From Actinomycetota bacterium (GTDB lineage Bacteria > Actinomycetota > Acidimicrobiia > Acidimicrobiales > Palsa-688): 64,000 nucleotides of DNA. A model generated the notes under the pieces. It ran no database searches. It was not told the DNA's origin and worked only from the letters and a program-made list of their open reading frames with translations. Position 1 is the first letter of the stretch. Each line of letters opens with the position of its first letter. A program made the position numbers and the translations under genes. Location: positions 62,001 to 126,000 of the forward strand of contig JAJPKN010000048.1 in the NCBI GenBank assembly GCA_021323695.1, in the 5' to 3' direction. Positions 32,318 through 40,212 of the stretch are shown here, piece by piece.

Positions 32318-34609
32318 TCATGGGCTCGGCTCCAGCGCGATGTCCTGGACGGCTCGCTGGCCTGGCTGCAGGTGCACCAACGCGGTCTCAGCCGCGTACC
32401 CGGCGTAAGAGAAGGTCACTGAGTACGTGCCCGCGGGCAGTTGGGTGAGGGCGTAGCCGCCGGCCGGCGACCGCCCCGTGGCCGTCTGTTCGGAGCTGGC
32501 CCCATCAGTGGCGGAGACGGTCACGCCAATGAGGGGGGCACCCGTCCGGGCGTCGGTGACCGTGCCGGACAGCTGCCCCAAGGACTTCCCCAGCGTGACG
32601 TCGACGCCGGTGGCCAGCCCATTGGGGCCCAGCACCACCCCGACCGTCTTGCTCAGGTAGCCCGCCAGCGTGAAGCTAACGGCGTACGTACCTGGGGTCG
32701 GCAGCCCCGAAATGGTGTACGAGCCCACCTTGCCTGCCGTCAGGGTCTGGGTCGTGACCGGCGCCCTCACCCCCCCTACCGTCACCGTCACGCCGCCCAG
32801 CGGTGCCCCGTCGGGGCCCCTGACCGTACCCGAGATGGTGCCGCTACCTCCCACCAAGGCTACTTTCAGGTTGTCCACGACCTGCCCTGGGCCCAGGTCC
32901 ACGGCGACGTCCTGGTCGCCGAAGCCGGCCTTGGAAAAGACCAGCAGGTAAGTGGCCGGTGTGGGCAAGCGGGGGAAGCTGAACCTCCCTGCCGGCCCGG
33001 TCGTCGCGCTGGCACTGAGGTAGGTGCTGCCGTTGGCGCTGGCCGTGACGGTGACCCCGCCCAGGGGCCTGGTGCCGTCGGTGACGGTCCCGTTGAGCTG
33101 GCCCGGGCCCGCCTGGAGCTGGACCAGGTTGGCAACGACGTGCTGGCCCGGTCCCACGCTCACCCGCTGGTCGGACTGCAGGAACCCGGGGGCCTTGAAC
33201 CTAAGCGTGTAGCTGGCAGGAGCCGGCAGGTTGGCCAGGTCGTAGCGGCCGGTGGGGCCGGTCTCGGCCGTCACGCCCACCGGGGTACCGTGGGCGAGCA
33301 CGCTCACCTGCACCGGGGGGGACGGTGCCTCGCCGGTCAGGACCTGGCCTACGATGCTGCCTGGCAGCCCGGTGATGACAGCGTCGATGTTGCTGACCGT
33401 GGCCTCGGCGCTGACCTGCACCACCGAAGCTCGGGCAGCCGAGGTCGCCGAGGGGTACCACAGCGTCCGGAACCCAGGGCCAGAGAAGGCGACCTTGTAA
33501 CTACCGGGGAACAGGCCGGCTATCTGGTAAGTGCCGTCGGACTGGGTGGCCGCCGACACCGGGGGACCGCTCGCCCCCAGGAGGAAGGCCTGCACCGTGA
33601 CTTGCCCGGCCCCGCCGGGCTCACCCGGGGCCGTGACCGTCCCCGAGATCGTCCCCCCCACACCCAAGGGGGCAAGGTCCTTCGGCTGGGCCTCGGACGG
33701 CGCGGCAGTGCTGGAGCCGCCCAGCCGAGCGGGGCGGGAGCGGGCCAGCGGGGCAAAGAACGACAGCGGGGCGGACTTGGTGAGGGGTTGCTGGGCCAGG
33801 ACCTCTCTCAGCCCGAGGGTGAAAATGGCCGCCCACAGGGCAACGATCCCGGCCAGGGCCAGAGCCGTGACCACTCCCCGAGGTACCCGGGGGCGCTGGA
33901 CGTAGGTGGCGGTTGCCTCGACCGGCCCGAGGGCCGTACCCGGGGCGGGGCCGGGGCCGTGCACGCGGGCATTGGCCACCACGTTCAGCGGCCGGGCCCG
34001 CTCTGAGCCAAAGACGTGGCGCGGCGCCCGCACGCTCAGCACCGACTCGGCCCAGCCGGCACGGCTGACCAACAGGCTCTGGGGAGAGAACCCAAGGCGA
34101 AGTGCCCGTTCCGGGTCGCTCGCCGCCAGGGACACCTCGAGGTCGGTGTTGCCCTCGTTGCGGCACACCACGCTGAAGCGGCCCTTGCCATGGCCGCGCT
34201 GTACCGACGGTCGCACCGACAGGGCCGCCTTGGGCGCGGCGGCCACCTCCAGGGCCAGGCCCAGCACCACAACGTCTCTGGGGTCGACCGACGAGCGCAC
34301 CACCACCCGGGCCCGACGGTCGCCAGCGGGGAAGCTCCTGGGCAGCTCGATGCGGACGGTCACGCTGCCGCTGGTCCCGGGGAACAGCGCCAAGGACGCC
34401 GGGGTGGGGGCGACCACCGCGCCGGGCAACCCGTTGACCGCCACCGACACCGAGTCGATGACGGCGGAAGTGTTGGCCACTTCGACCCGGGTGACGAACG
34501 CCTGCCCGGGCGCTACCGAGGCTCGGTCCGGGACCAGGCTGGCGCGCAACTCCTCTGCTCGCCCCTCGTCAGCTCTCGGCTGAAGCCGGCCCCCGGCCCT
34601 GGTGGTCAC
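32318..34609 (-). CDS. Large bitopic surface protein with five carboxypeptidase-regulatory-like repeats
   Basis: The 763-residue protein shares the layout of its neighbours: two NEW3-like beta domains at about 22-125 and 126-235 (APGQAFVTRVEVANTSAVIDSVSVAV; GKGRFSVVCRNEGNTDLEVSL), the motif YVQRPRVPRG, then a TM helix at about 246-268. Five carboxypeptidase-regulatory-like modules follow (GTISGTV, GSIVGQV, GQLNGTV, GTISGTV, GQLSGTV), each with a GxYxxxxLPxPxxYxxxF core. It ends in a module without a stalk. The start (GTG 34609) lies inside the DUF4255 gene, a 41-bp overlap, so translation is coupled to that eCIS gene. The basic residues before the TM fit an N-in, C-out orientation. Confidence 0.7.
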   Translation of the reverse strand: MTTRAGGRLQPRADEGRAEELRASLVPDRASVAPGQAFVTRVEVANTSAVIDSVSVAVNGLPGAVVAPTPASLALFPGTSGSVTVRIELPRSFPAGDRRARVVVRSSVDPRDVVVLGLALEVAAAPKAALSVRPSVQRGHGKGRFSVVCRNEGNTDLEVSLAASDPERALRLGFSPQSLLVSRAGWAESVLSVRAPRHVFGSERARPLNVVANARVHGPGPAPGTALGPVEATATYVQRPRVPRGVVTALALAGIVALWAAIFTLGLREVLAQQPLTKSAPLSFFAPLARSRPARLGGSSTAAPSEAQPKDLAPLGVGGTISGTVTAPGEPGGAGQVTVQAFLLGASGPPVSAATQSDGTYQIAGLFPGSYKVAFSGPGFRTLWYPSATSAARASVVQVSAEATVSNIDAVITGLPGSIVGQVLTGEAPSPPVQVSVLAHGTPVGVTAETGPTGRYDLANLPAPASYTLRFKAPGFLQSDQRVSVGPGQHVVANLVQLQAGPGQLNGTVTDGTRPLGGVTVTASANGSTYLSASATTGPAGRFSFPRLPTPATYLLVFSKAGFGDQDVAVDLGPGQVVDNLKVALVGGSGTISGTVRGPDGAPLGGVTVTVGGVRAPVTTQTLTAGKVGSYTISGLPTPGTYAVSFTLAGYLSKTVGVVLGPNGLATGVDVTLGKSLGQLSGTVTDARTGAPLIGVTVSATDGASSEQTATGRSPAGGYALTQLPAGTYSVTFSYAGYAAETALVHLQPGQRAVQDIALEPSP

Positions 34610-35282
34610 CGGCCTCCGGGAGCCTCCCCTCCATCGTCAGCACCCCTGAGTTGCGCCTTCGCCGCAACAAAGGAGCCCCGTCTTGGCCTGCCGGCACCTT
34701 GGGGCCGGCCGCCCCGGTGGCGCTCAAGCGCTTGGCGCCAACGGCGATGGAGGTGGCCGGTGGCCCGGCCGCCACCCAGTCGAACACGCCGACCGGCAGG
34801 GTCACCACCACCTGGAGGCCAGGCTTGAGCCGGCCGTCCAGCGAGGACCAGAACTCGTTGGGCACACGTGCCTCCTCGGCCGCCAAGCCGAGCTTGACGA
34901 AGGGCGCGCCCCGCAGGGGCTCAGGCACGACGCGCTCGGGGAACGACGGGTTGGCCAGGACGCAACGCAGCACCGCCCCGAGCAGTTGGTGCTCGTCGCG
35001 ATGTTCGCTGGCCCACGCGGTGACCAAGTAGCGCAGGTCGACGACCGGGTCGGTCGGGCGCCGCAGGGCATGGTGGTCCTCGGAGAACTGCTGGCCCAGC
35101 CCGGTACTGGACAGCAACTGGTTGCGGCGCACGTCCCAGAGGAACACGTTGACCGTAGGCCGGGTCACGCCCGCGCTCCAGGTCCGGTCGGGCGCGGCAA
35201 AAGAAACGTCCACCGTCGCCTCAGGCAGGGGCACCTCCCGGCGGAACAGGGCTTCGATCGCCTCGTCGATGAACTGGAGCAA
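34569..35282 (-). CDS. DUF4255 (Pvc16/Afp16-like) tail terminator protein
   Basis: The 237-residue protein has the DUF4255/Pvc16 N-terminal domain: LQFIDEAIEALFRREVPLPEATVDVSFAAPDRTW at the start, then PTVNVFLWDVRRNQLL, DLRYLVTAWASEHRDEHQLLGAVLRCVLANPSFP and WSSLDGRLKPGLQVVVTLPV. Afp16 caps the far end of the tube and sets its length. The C-terminal 45 residues are basic and Gly-rich and overlap the next gene. It is the first gene of the minus-strand operon and diverges from the ATPase gene across 89 bp, a region that must hold both promoters. No clear -35/-10 pair is seen there. Confidence 0.92.
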   Translation of the reverse strand: MLQFIDEAIEALFRREVPLPEATVDVSFAAPDRTWSAGVTRPTVNVFLWDVRRNQLLSSTGLGQQFSEDHHALRRPTDPVVDLRYLVTAWASEHRDEHQLLGAVLRCVLANPSFPERVVPEPLRGAPFVKLGLAAEEARVPNEFWSSLDGRLKPGLQVVVTLPVGVFDWVAAGPPATSIAVGAKRLSATGAAGPKVPAGQDGAPLLRRRRNSGVLTMEGRLPEAGDHQGRGPASAES

Positions 35283-35371
35283 GGTTCGGCCACCCGAAAC
35301 TCAGAACTTTTGCTGACTTTAGCTCGGGCCTGGCCCCACCTGAGGGCATCTTTCTTGGTTGACTGGGGCAC

Positions 35372-37375
35372 GTGAGCTTCCTCCCTCAGCCCGGCCCTCA
35401 GGCGGCCCCCTGGGCCGTGCTGGCCGATGTCCTCCTGCGCCGGGCGGCACTGGTGGCCCGGGTTGCGCTCGACCACCGGCCTGACCCTTTGGCGGGGCTG
35501 AAGGTGGACGACGACGACCTGAGCCGGCTGCTGACCGAGCTGCCCGGCTTGGCGGTTGCCGACCGGGAGGTGGTCGACGCCATCCACGCCGAGACGGCGC
35601 CGTCAGTCCGAGCGGCGCGAGAGGACTTCCGTTCGCAGCCTCCCGGTACCGACCTGTTCGGCCGGGTTGCCCGCTTTGCCCGCTTGTCGCCGCTCGAGGC
35701 AGAGGTCCTGGCCGTCACCTGCGCGGTCGAACTGGACCCCCGCCGCCAGAGGGTTGTCGGGTACCTGAACGACGACGTGGGCCAACGACGCCTGACCCTG
35801 TTCACCCTGGCCTTGCTCTTCCCCGAGCACCCACAGGTGGCGCTGGTGGCCGGGCCGGGCGGCGGCCTGCGCCGGGCGGCGTTGCTGGCACCAGTCGAAC
35901 CTGGCCCCCTGTGCTCGGTGGCCATAACCCCCTCCCCCACCCTTCTGTGGTGGCTGCTGGGGGACCGGGCCCCTGACCCCGAGCTACCGCCAGGCGCGCT
36001 GATGACCGCTCCGGAGGCCACCGCCGGTGCCCCAGGAGGTGGCCCAGGAGAGCCTGGCAGCGTCAGGGTCTTCTTGGTGCCCGGGGGGGACCGGGTGAGG
36101 CGTAGGCAAGCTGCCCAAGACGTCCTGGGGCCACTGCTCGAAACCCCGCTGCCCGACGGGGCCGCCCAGTGGGACGCCCTGGTGCGCCAGGCGACCTTGG
36201 CCGAGCGGGCAGTGATGCTGCAGCTCACCGGCCCCCTGCCCGCCGAGGCCCGGGCCCGCATCGAGCAGGCCGGTCACTTGGCATGGGCGCTGGCCAGCAC
36301 CGAAGAGCTGCCTTTGGGCTGCCTGCCCCTCCTTGCCTGGCGCGAGCTGCAAGTGGCTCCCGCAGCGGCGTCCGAGCTCGAAGTACAAGAGGCTCTTGGC
36401 CAGGCCCAGGCTGGCCCCCTCCTGGCCCGAGGGCTCAGCTTGAACGCCGAGCAGCTCGAGCTGGTGCGGCGGGCGACGCCCGGCCTGGGCGGTGAGCCGT
36501 TGGCCGCAGCCCGCCGCCTGGCCGCCGGCCACATCAGCACCCTGGCTCCCCGGACCCGGCCGGCGCGCTCGTGGGGCGACCTGGTGCTGGACGCCGAACG
36601 GACCGAGCGGCTGCGCGAGGTGGTGGCCCGCTGCCGCCACCGGCGCACGGTCTTCGGCGCCTGGGGGTACTCGCCCCTGCCCTCCAGCGGCGTGGTGGCG
36701 CTGTTCTCGGGCCCGTCGGGAACGGGCAAGACCTTGGCGGCGGAGATCATCGCCGGGGAGCTCGGGCTCGACCTCTACAAGGTGGACCTGGCGGCGCTGG
36801 TGTCCAAGTGGGTGGGCGAGACCGAAAAGAACCTCCAGGCCGTGTTCGCCGCGGCAGAAGCGAGCAACGTGGCCTTGTTCTTCGACGAAGCCGACGCCAT
36901 CTTCGGGAAGCGCTCGGAGGTCTCCGACGCCCAGGACCGCTACGCCAATGTGGAGGTGGCCTACCTCCTCCAACGCCTGGAGCGCTACGAGGGCCTGGTC
37001 ATTATGGCGACCAACCTGGCCACCAACATAGACCCGGCCTTCTTGCGCCGCATCACCGTCAGCGTCGACTTCCCCATGCCAGAAGAGGCTGAACGCCAGC
37101 GCATATGGGGCCAAAGCCTGCCCGACGGCGCCCCTCGCCAGGACCTGGACCTTGGCCTCCTGGCCAAGCTGTTCAAGCTGTCGGGCGGTTCCATCCGCAA
37201 CGCGGCCCTGACCGCCGGGTTCCTGGCGGCCGACGCCGGCAGCCCTTTGACCATGGAACTGCTCATCGAAGCGGTCCAGCGGGAGATGCGCAAGTTGGGC
37301 CGGCTGCTCACCCCGGAGGACTTCGGGCCCTACGCCCGCCTCATCGGCCTGGGCCACCGACGAGAGCCGGGGTGA
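35372..37375 (+). CDS. eCIS-associated AAA+ ATPase (Afp15/Pvc15-like)
   Basis: The 667-residue protein has an N-terminal helical region (about 1-400) and an AAA+ module: Walker A GPSGTGKT at about 447-454, the pore-loop region VSKWVGETEKNL, Walker B ALFFDEAD at about 503-510, sensor 1 MATNLATNI and arginine finger RRITVSVDFP. The N-terminal pattern (LSPLEAEVLAVTCAVELDPRRQRVVGYLNDD) is characteristic of the ATPase that nearly every eCIS locus carries. It is thought to help particle assembly or loading. GTG 35372 was taken because the family pattern begins close to it. Its end overlaps the convergent glycosyltransferase by 35 bp. Confidence 0.93.
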   Translation: MSFLPQPGPQAAPWAVLADVLLRRAALVARVALDHRPDPLAGLKVDDDDLSRLLTELPGLAVADREVVDAIHAETAPSVRAAREDFRSQPPGTDLFGRVARFARLSPLEAEVLAVTCAVELDPRRQRVVGYLNDDVGQRRLTLFTLALLFPEHPQVALVAGPGGGLRRAALLAPVEPGPLCSVAITPSPTLLWWLLGDRAPDPELPPGALMTAPEATAGAPGGGPGEPGSVRVFLVPGGDRVRRRQAAQDVLGPLLETPLPDGAAQWDALVRQATLAERAVMLQLTGPLPAEARARIEQAGHLAWALASTEELPLGCLPLLAWRELQVAPAAASELEVQEALGQAQAGPLLARGLSLNAEQLELVRRATPGLGGEPLAAARRLAAGHISTLAPRTRPARSWGDLVLDAERTERLREVVARCRHRRTVFGAWGYSPLPSSGVVALFSGPSGTGKTLAAEIIAGELGLDLYKVDLAALVSKWVGETEKNLQAVFAAAEASNVALFFDEADAIFGKRSEVSDAQDRYANVEVAYLLQRLERYEGLVIMATNLATNIDPAFLRRITVSVDFPMPEEAERQRIWGQSLPDGAPRQDLDLGLLAKLFKLSGGSIRNAALTAGFLAADAGSPLTMELLIEAVQREMRKLGRLLTPEDFGPYARLIGLGHRREPG

Positions 37376-38573
37376 CCGGCCCACCACCGTGGCGCTGGCG
37401 GTAAGCCGCCTCGATCTCGGCCAGGCTCCGGCGCAAGTCGCGCCCCTCCACCCACGACTGGCCAGCCTTCTCCAACTTCTCCAGCAGCTCGGGGCGGGTG
37501 CGCAGCCGACGGATCTGCTCGACCAGTTGAGGGACGTCGCGCGCCTCCAGGGCCAGGTCGCGGCGCACCATTTCCGCGGTCGAGGCGGTGCCGTGGCCGA
37601 CCAGGGGCGCGAAGGCGACCACCGGGCGAGGAGTGCGGAGCGCCTCCAGGACGGTCACGCCGGCACCATTGGTGACCACCACATTGGAAGCGGCCATGAG
37701 CTCGGCCATGTTGGTCACGTACCCATGGACGCTCAGGCGGCCGGTCCGCTCGAGCGGGCGCAGGTCGGCTAGGAGCCCCGCGTTCTTGCCGCACACGGCG
37801 ACCACGTGGACCGGCGGCTCCAGGTCCACCAGGCCTTGCACCCCGGCAGCTATGTCCCCCAACCCCCAGGCACCACCGGTCATGAGCACCACGAAGTCGC
37901 CTTGGGGCAACCCTAGCGACGCCCGGGCCTCGGCCCGGCTGATGGCCCCGAAGCCCTGCCGGACAGGCGGGGCCCCAAGGCGCATGGTCTGTTCGAACCC
38001 CGGCATGCCCGCGTCCTGCGCAGCGGTGTCGTACATGACGAAATGGAGGTCTATGCCCGGGTAGGCCCAAAGCCGGTGGACATGGAACGCGGGTATGTAA
38101 GTGACCGCCAGGGTCGACAGGCCCTGGTGCTCCCGGAGCCAGTCGAGGGCGGCGGAGCCGAACGGGTAGGTCGATATGATGAGGTCGGGCTCGATGCCCT
38201 CCAGAGCTTTCGCTGAAAGTGCGCGCGCCAGGCGCCGGCCGAAGAAGCGGCCGACGGCCACCCGGGCGGCACCGGCGAAGCGCTCGGAACGCGAAAGCCA
38301 GTGGTAGAAGACGTCGTAGGTCCAGGGCAGCACCGAAAGCTGGAAGCTGTACGCCCAGCGGGCCGCCCGGGCAAAACGCCGGCCTCGCAGCTCCATGGTG
38401 TCCAGCTGTTCGACGGTGCACCCTGGCCAAGCCTCCTGCATGGCCTCGGTCAGGGCGTTGGCCGCCGCGTTGTGGCCCTCCCCCATCTCGGCCGAGATGA
38501 TAAGGACGCGTCTCGGCAGGTCCCCGGCCCGCGCCTCGCCCGGGCGCGAGCCATCGTCGAGGACAGTCCCCAC
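37341..38573 (-). CDS. MGDG-synthase-like glycosyltransferase (GT28)
   Basis: The 410-residue enzyme has the N-terminal MGDG synthase domain (RRVLIISAEMGEGHNAAANALTEAM, with the typical GxGH) and a GT28 C-terminal half (FVVLMTGGAWGLGDI, VCGKNAGL, VHGYVTNMAELMAASNVVVTNGAGVTVLEAL, PLVGHGTASTAEMV). These enzymes move a sugar from a UDP-sugar to diacylglycerol or a similar lipid on the inner membrane face. A lipid or glycolipid product is likely; the exact sugar cannot be read. The Arg/Asp-rich linker around FFGRRLARAL could contact membrane. It is convergent with the ATPase. Confidence 0.9.
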   Translation of the reverse strand: MGTVLDDGSRPGEARAGDLPRRVLIISAEMGEGHNAAANALTEAMQEAWPGCTVEQLDTMELRGRRFARAARWAYSFQLSVLPWTYDVFYHWLSRSERFAGAARVAVGRFFGRRLARALSAKALEGIEPDLIISTYPFGSAALDWLREHQGLSTLAVTYIPAFHVHRLWAYPGIDLHFVMYDTAAQDAGMPGFEQTMRLGAPPVRQGFGAISRAEARASLGLPQGDFVVLMTGGAWGLGDIAAGVQGLVDLEPPVHVVAVCGKNAGLLADLRPLERTGRLSVHGYVTNMAELMAASNVVVTNGAGVTVLEALRTPRPVVAFAPLVGHGTASTAEMVRRDLALEARDVPQLVEQIRRLRTRPELLEKLEKAGQSWVEGRDLRRSLAEIEAAYRQRHGGGPVTPALVGGPGR

Positions 38574-38635
38574 CGCCCGGTTACCTCCGCCCCGCCACCC
38601 AGGCCCGGTGACGTGCTTGTGCCATTGTCAGAGCC

Positions 38636-39550
38636 ATGCTGTTGCTAGGTAGCCTACTCGCGCTGGCCTCGGGCATCGCCAACGCGGGCGCGGCCGGGCT
38701 CGAAAAGCACCAAGGGATGCACCTGGCGAGCCACCACGGGGGCCTGCGCCTGCTAGCCGCGCTGGCGCGCCGTCCTTTGTGGGTGGCGGCGATCGGGCTG
38801 TCCGTGGTGGCCTGGGTGGCCGAAGCCGCCTCCTTCGCCCTCGCCCCCGTCCCCGCGGTGGCCACCTTGCGCAATGCCGGCCGCGGCCTGCTCGTGGTCG
38901 GTGGCGGGCGCTGGCTGGACGAGCGCTTCAGCCGCCTCGAGGTGGCCGGCGTGGTGCTGGCCAGCCTGGGTGGGGCGCTCACGGCCGTTGCCACCGCCCA
39001 CGCCCAGGTGCAAAAGCAGCCCCTGGCCAACCTGACCGAAGTGGTGGTCGCCCTCGTTTTCGGGGGTGCTGCCGCCGCCGTCTCCAGCCTCCCCCGCCTG
39101 GCACCCAAGTGGCTGCCGAAGACCAGCCAGGCCACCGGCATTGCCTTGGGCGTCTCGGTGGGCCTACTGTTCGCGGGCACCAGCGTGTTCACCAAGGAGG
39201 TCGGAGACCGCTTCGCCCTCTACGGTGCCGGAGCGGTCAAGGCGCTGGCGGCCAGCACGGGCATGTGGCTCATGCTGGCCATGGCCGTGTGGTCGCAAAG
39301 CTTGCTCCAGCAGGCCTTCCGGCGGGCCAACGCGGCTACCGTCTCGGCCGCCAACACCTCGGTGTCGTCCCTCGGGCTGATCGCCGCCGGCTTCGTCGTC
39401 TACAGCGAAACGGCCCCGCCGGGCGCTTGGGCGGTGCTGCTCGCCATAGGCATCGCGGTTTCCGTGGTGGGCACGGTCGCCTTGGTCAACCCCTCGGCGC
39501 AGCCGGTGGCGCCCCGGCCGCCGGCAGGCTCGCCTTCAGCTCCGCGATAG
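38636..39550 (+). CDS. DMT-superfamily (EamA-like) membrane protein
   Basis: The 304-residue protein has about nine or ten hydrophobic segments, beginning LLLGSLLALASGIANAGAAGLEKHQG and including WVAAIGLSVVAWVAEAASFALAPVPAVATLR, AGVVLASLGGALTAVA, and at the end WAVLLAIGIAVSVVGTVALVNPS. The GLEK segment and pattern fit actinomycete DMT permeases annotated as EamA-like or as magnesium-transporter-like. Substrate unknown. The last 65 bp overlap the end of the next gene, which runs the other way. Confidence 0.75.
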   Translation: MLLLGSLLALASGIANAGAAGLEKHQGMHLASHHGGLRLLAALARRPLWVAAIGLSVVAWVAEAASFALAPVPAVATLRNAGRGLLVVGGGRWLDERFSRLEVAGVVLASLGGALTAVATAHAQVQKQPLANLTEVVVALVFGGAAAAVSSLPRLAPKWLPKTSQATGIALGVSVGLLFAGTSVFTKEVGDRFALYGAGAVKALAASTGMWLMLAMAVWSQSLLQQAFRRANAATVSAANTSVSSLGLIAAGFVVYSETAPPGAWAVLLAIGIAVSVVGTVALVNPSAQPVAPRPPAGSPSAPR

Positions 39551-40070
39551 CGGCCAAGAGGTCCCCCAGCCCTCCCTGGGTATGCACGTCGAGCAGGTTG
39601 ATGATCCGCTCGACGTCCTCGAAGGTCTTGGCCGCGCGGGCGTCAGCCGCCTCGTTCTGGAGGTTCTGGCCCACCATGAGGGCCGGCAGCAGCACCAGCT
39701 GGATGAAGTTCTGGGAGATCCACGACACGCAGAGGATGAACCCGTTGGCAGTCAGCAGGCCCACCGGGCCGATGATGTGGGCGGCGTACAAGACAGCCAA
39801 CAGCGACGAGAACGAGATCACGCAGAAGATCCAAAAGCAGGTCATCGTGCCCACGTTCTGGGTTATGGCCAGGGCCAGCTTCTTGTTGAAGCGGGCGTAG
39901 GGGGTGCCCGCGGGGTGGTGGTCGATGGTGCGGGCGTGGACCGGGTGGCCGAGGCGGGTCCAGCCGTGGGTAGGAGGGTGGGCGAGGCCAGGCACGGGCT
40001 CGCCCGAGGGGACGGTGCCTGCCATCGGAGGCGCTGTCAATGAGGGGCTCACAGTGGACATGGCGTGCAT
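39486..40070 (-). CDS. Small DUF1003-like membrane protein
   Basis: From ATG 40070 the protein has 194 residues. After a Pro-rich N-terminus come two TM helices (GTMTCFWIFCVISFSSLLAVLYAAHIIG and GFILCVSWISQNFIQLVLLPALMVGQNLQ) and a charged cytosolic end (NEAADARAAKTFEDVERIINLLDVHTQGGL). This LP-MVGQN-Q-A-A motif is like the DUF1003 family, which has two TM helices with the same loop. No function is known for this family. The upstream frame is open for 71 more residues but these look like random Arg/Pro sequence, so the shorter start is used. Confidence 0.65.
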   Translation of the reverse strand: MHAMSTVSPSLTAPPMAGTVPSGEPVPGLAHPPTHGWTRLGHPVHARTIDHHPAGTPYARFNKKLALAITQNVGTMTCFWIFCVISFSSLLAVLYAAHIIGPVGLLTANGFILCVSWISQNFIQLVLLPALMVGQNLQNEAADARAAKTFEDVERIINLLDVHTQGGLGDLLAAIAELKASLPAAGAPPAAPRG

Positions 40071-40212
40071 GATCGCGCGTGGTGGCCCCCGGGGCGAGCA
40101 TCCTCGCCACCCGGTGGGCACCCTCCCCGCGCTTGGGCACCGCCGAGGCCCCGGGGCCGGCTCGGCGTCGCGCCCTTCGAGCCTCGGGGTCACGCCGGGC
40201 CCGGCTCGGGCC

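Noticed and set aside
13251-37375. Temperate phage (myovirus) remnant
   Set aside because: No integrase, terminase, portal, capsid or lysis gene is present; the DUF4280, DUF4255 and AAA+ genes are typical of eCIS.
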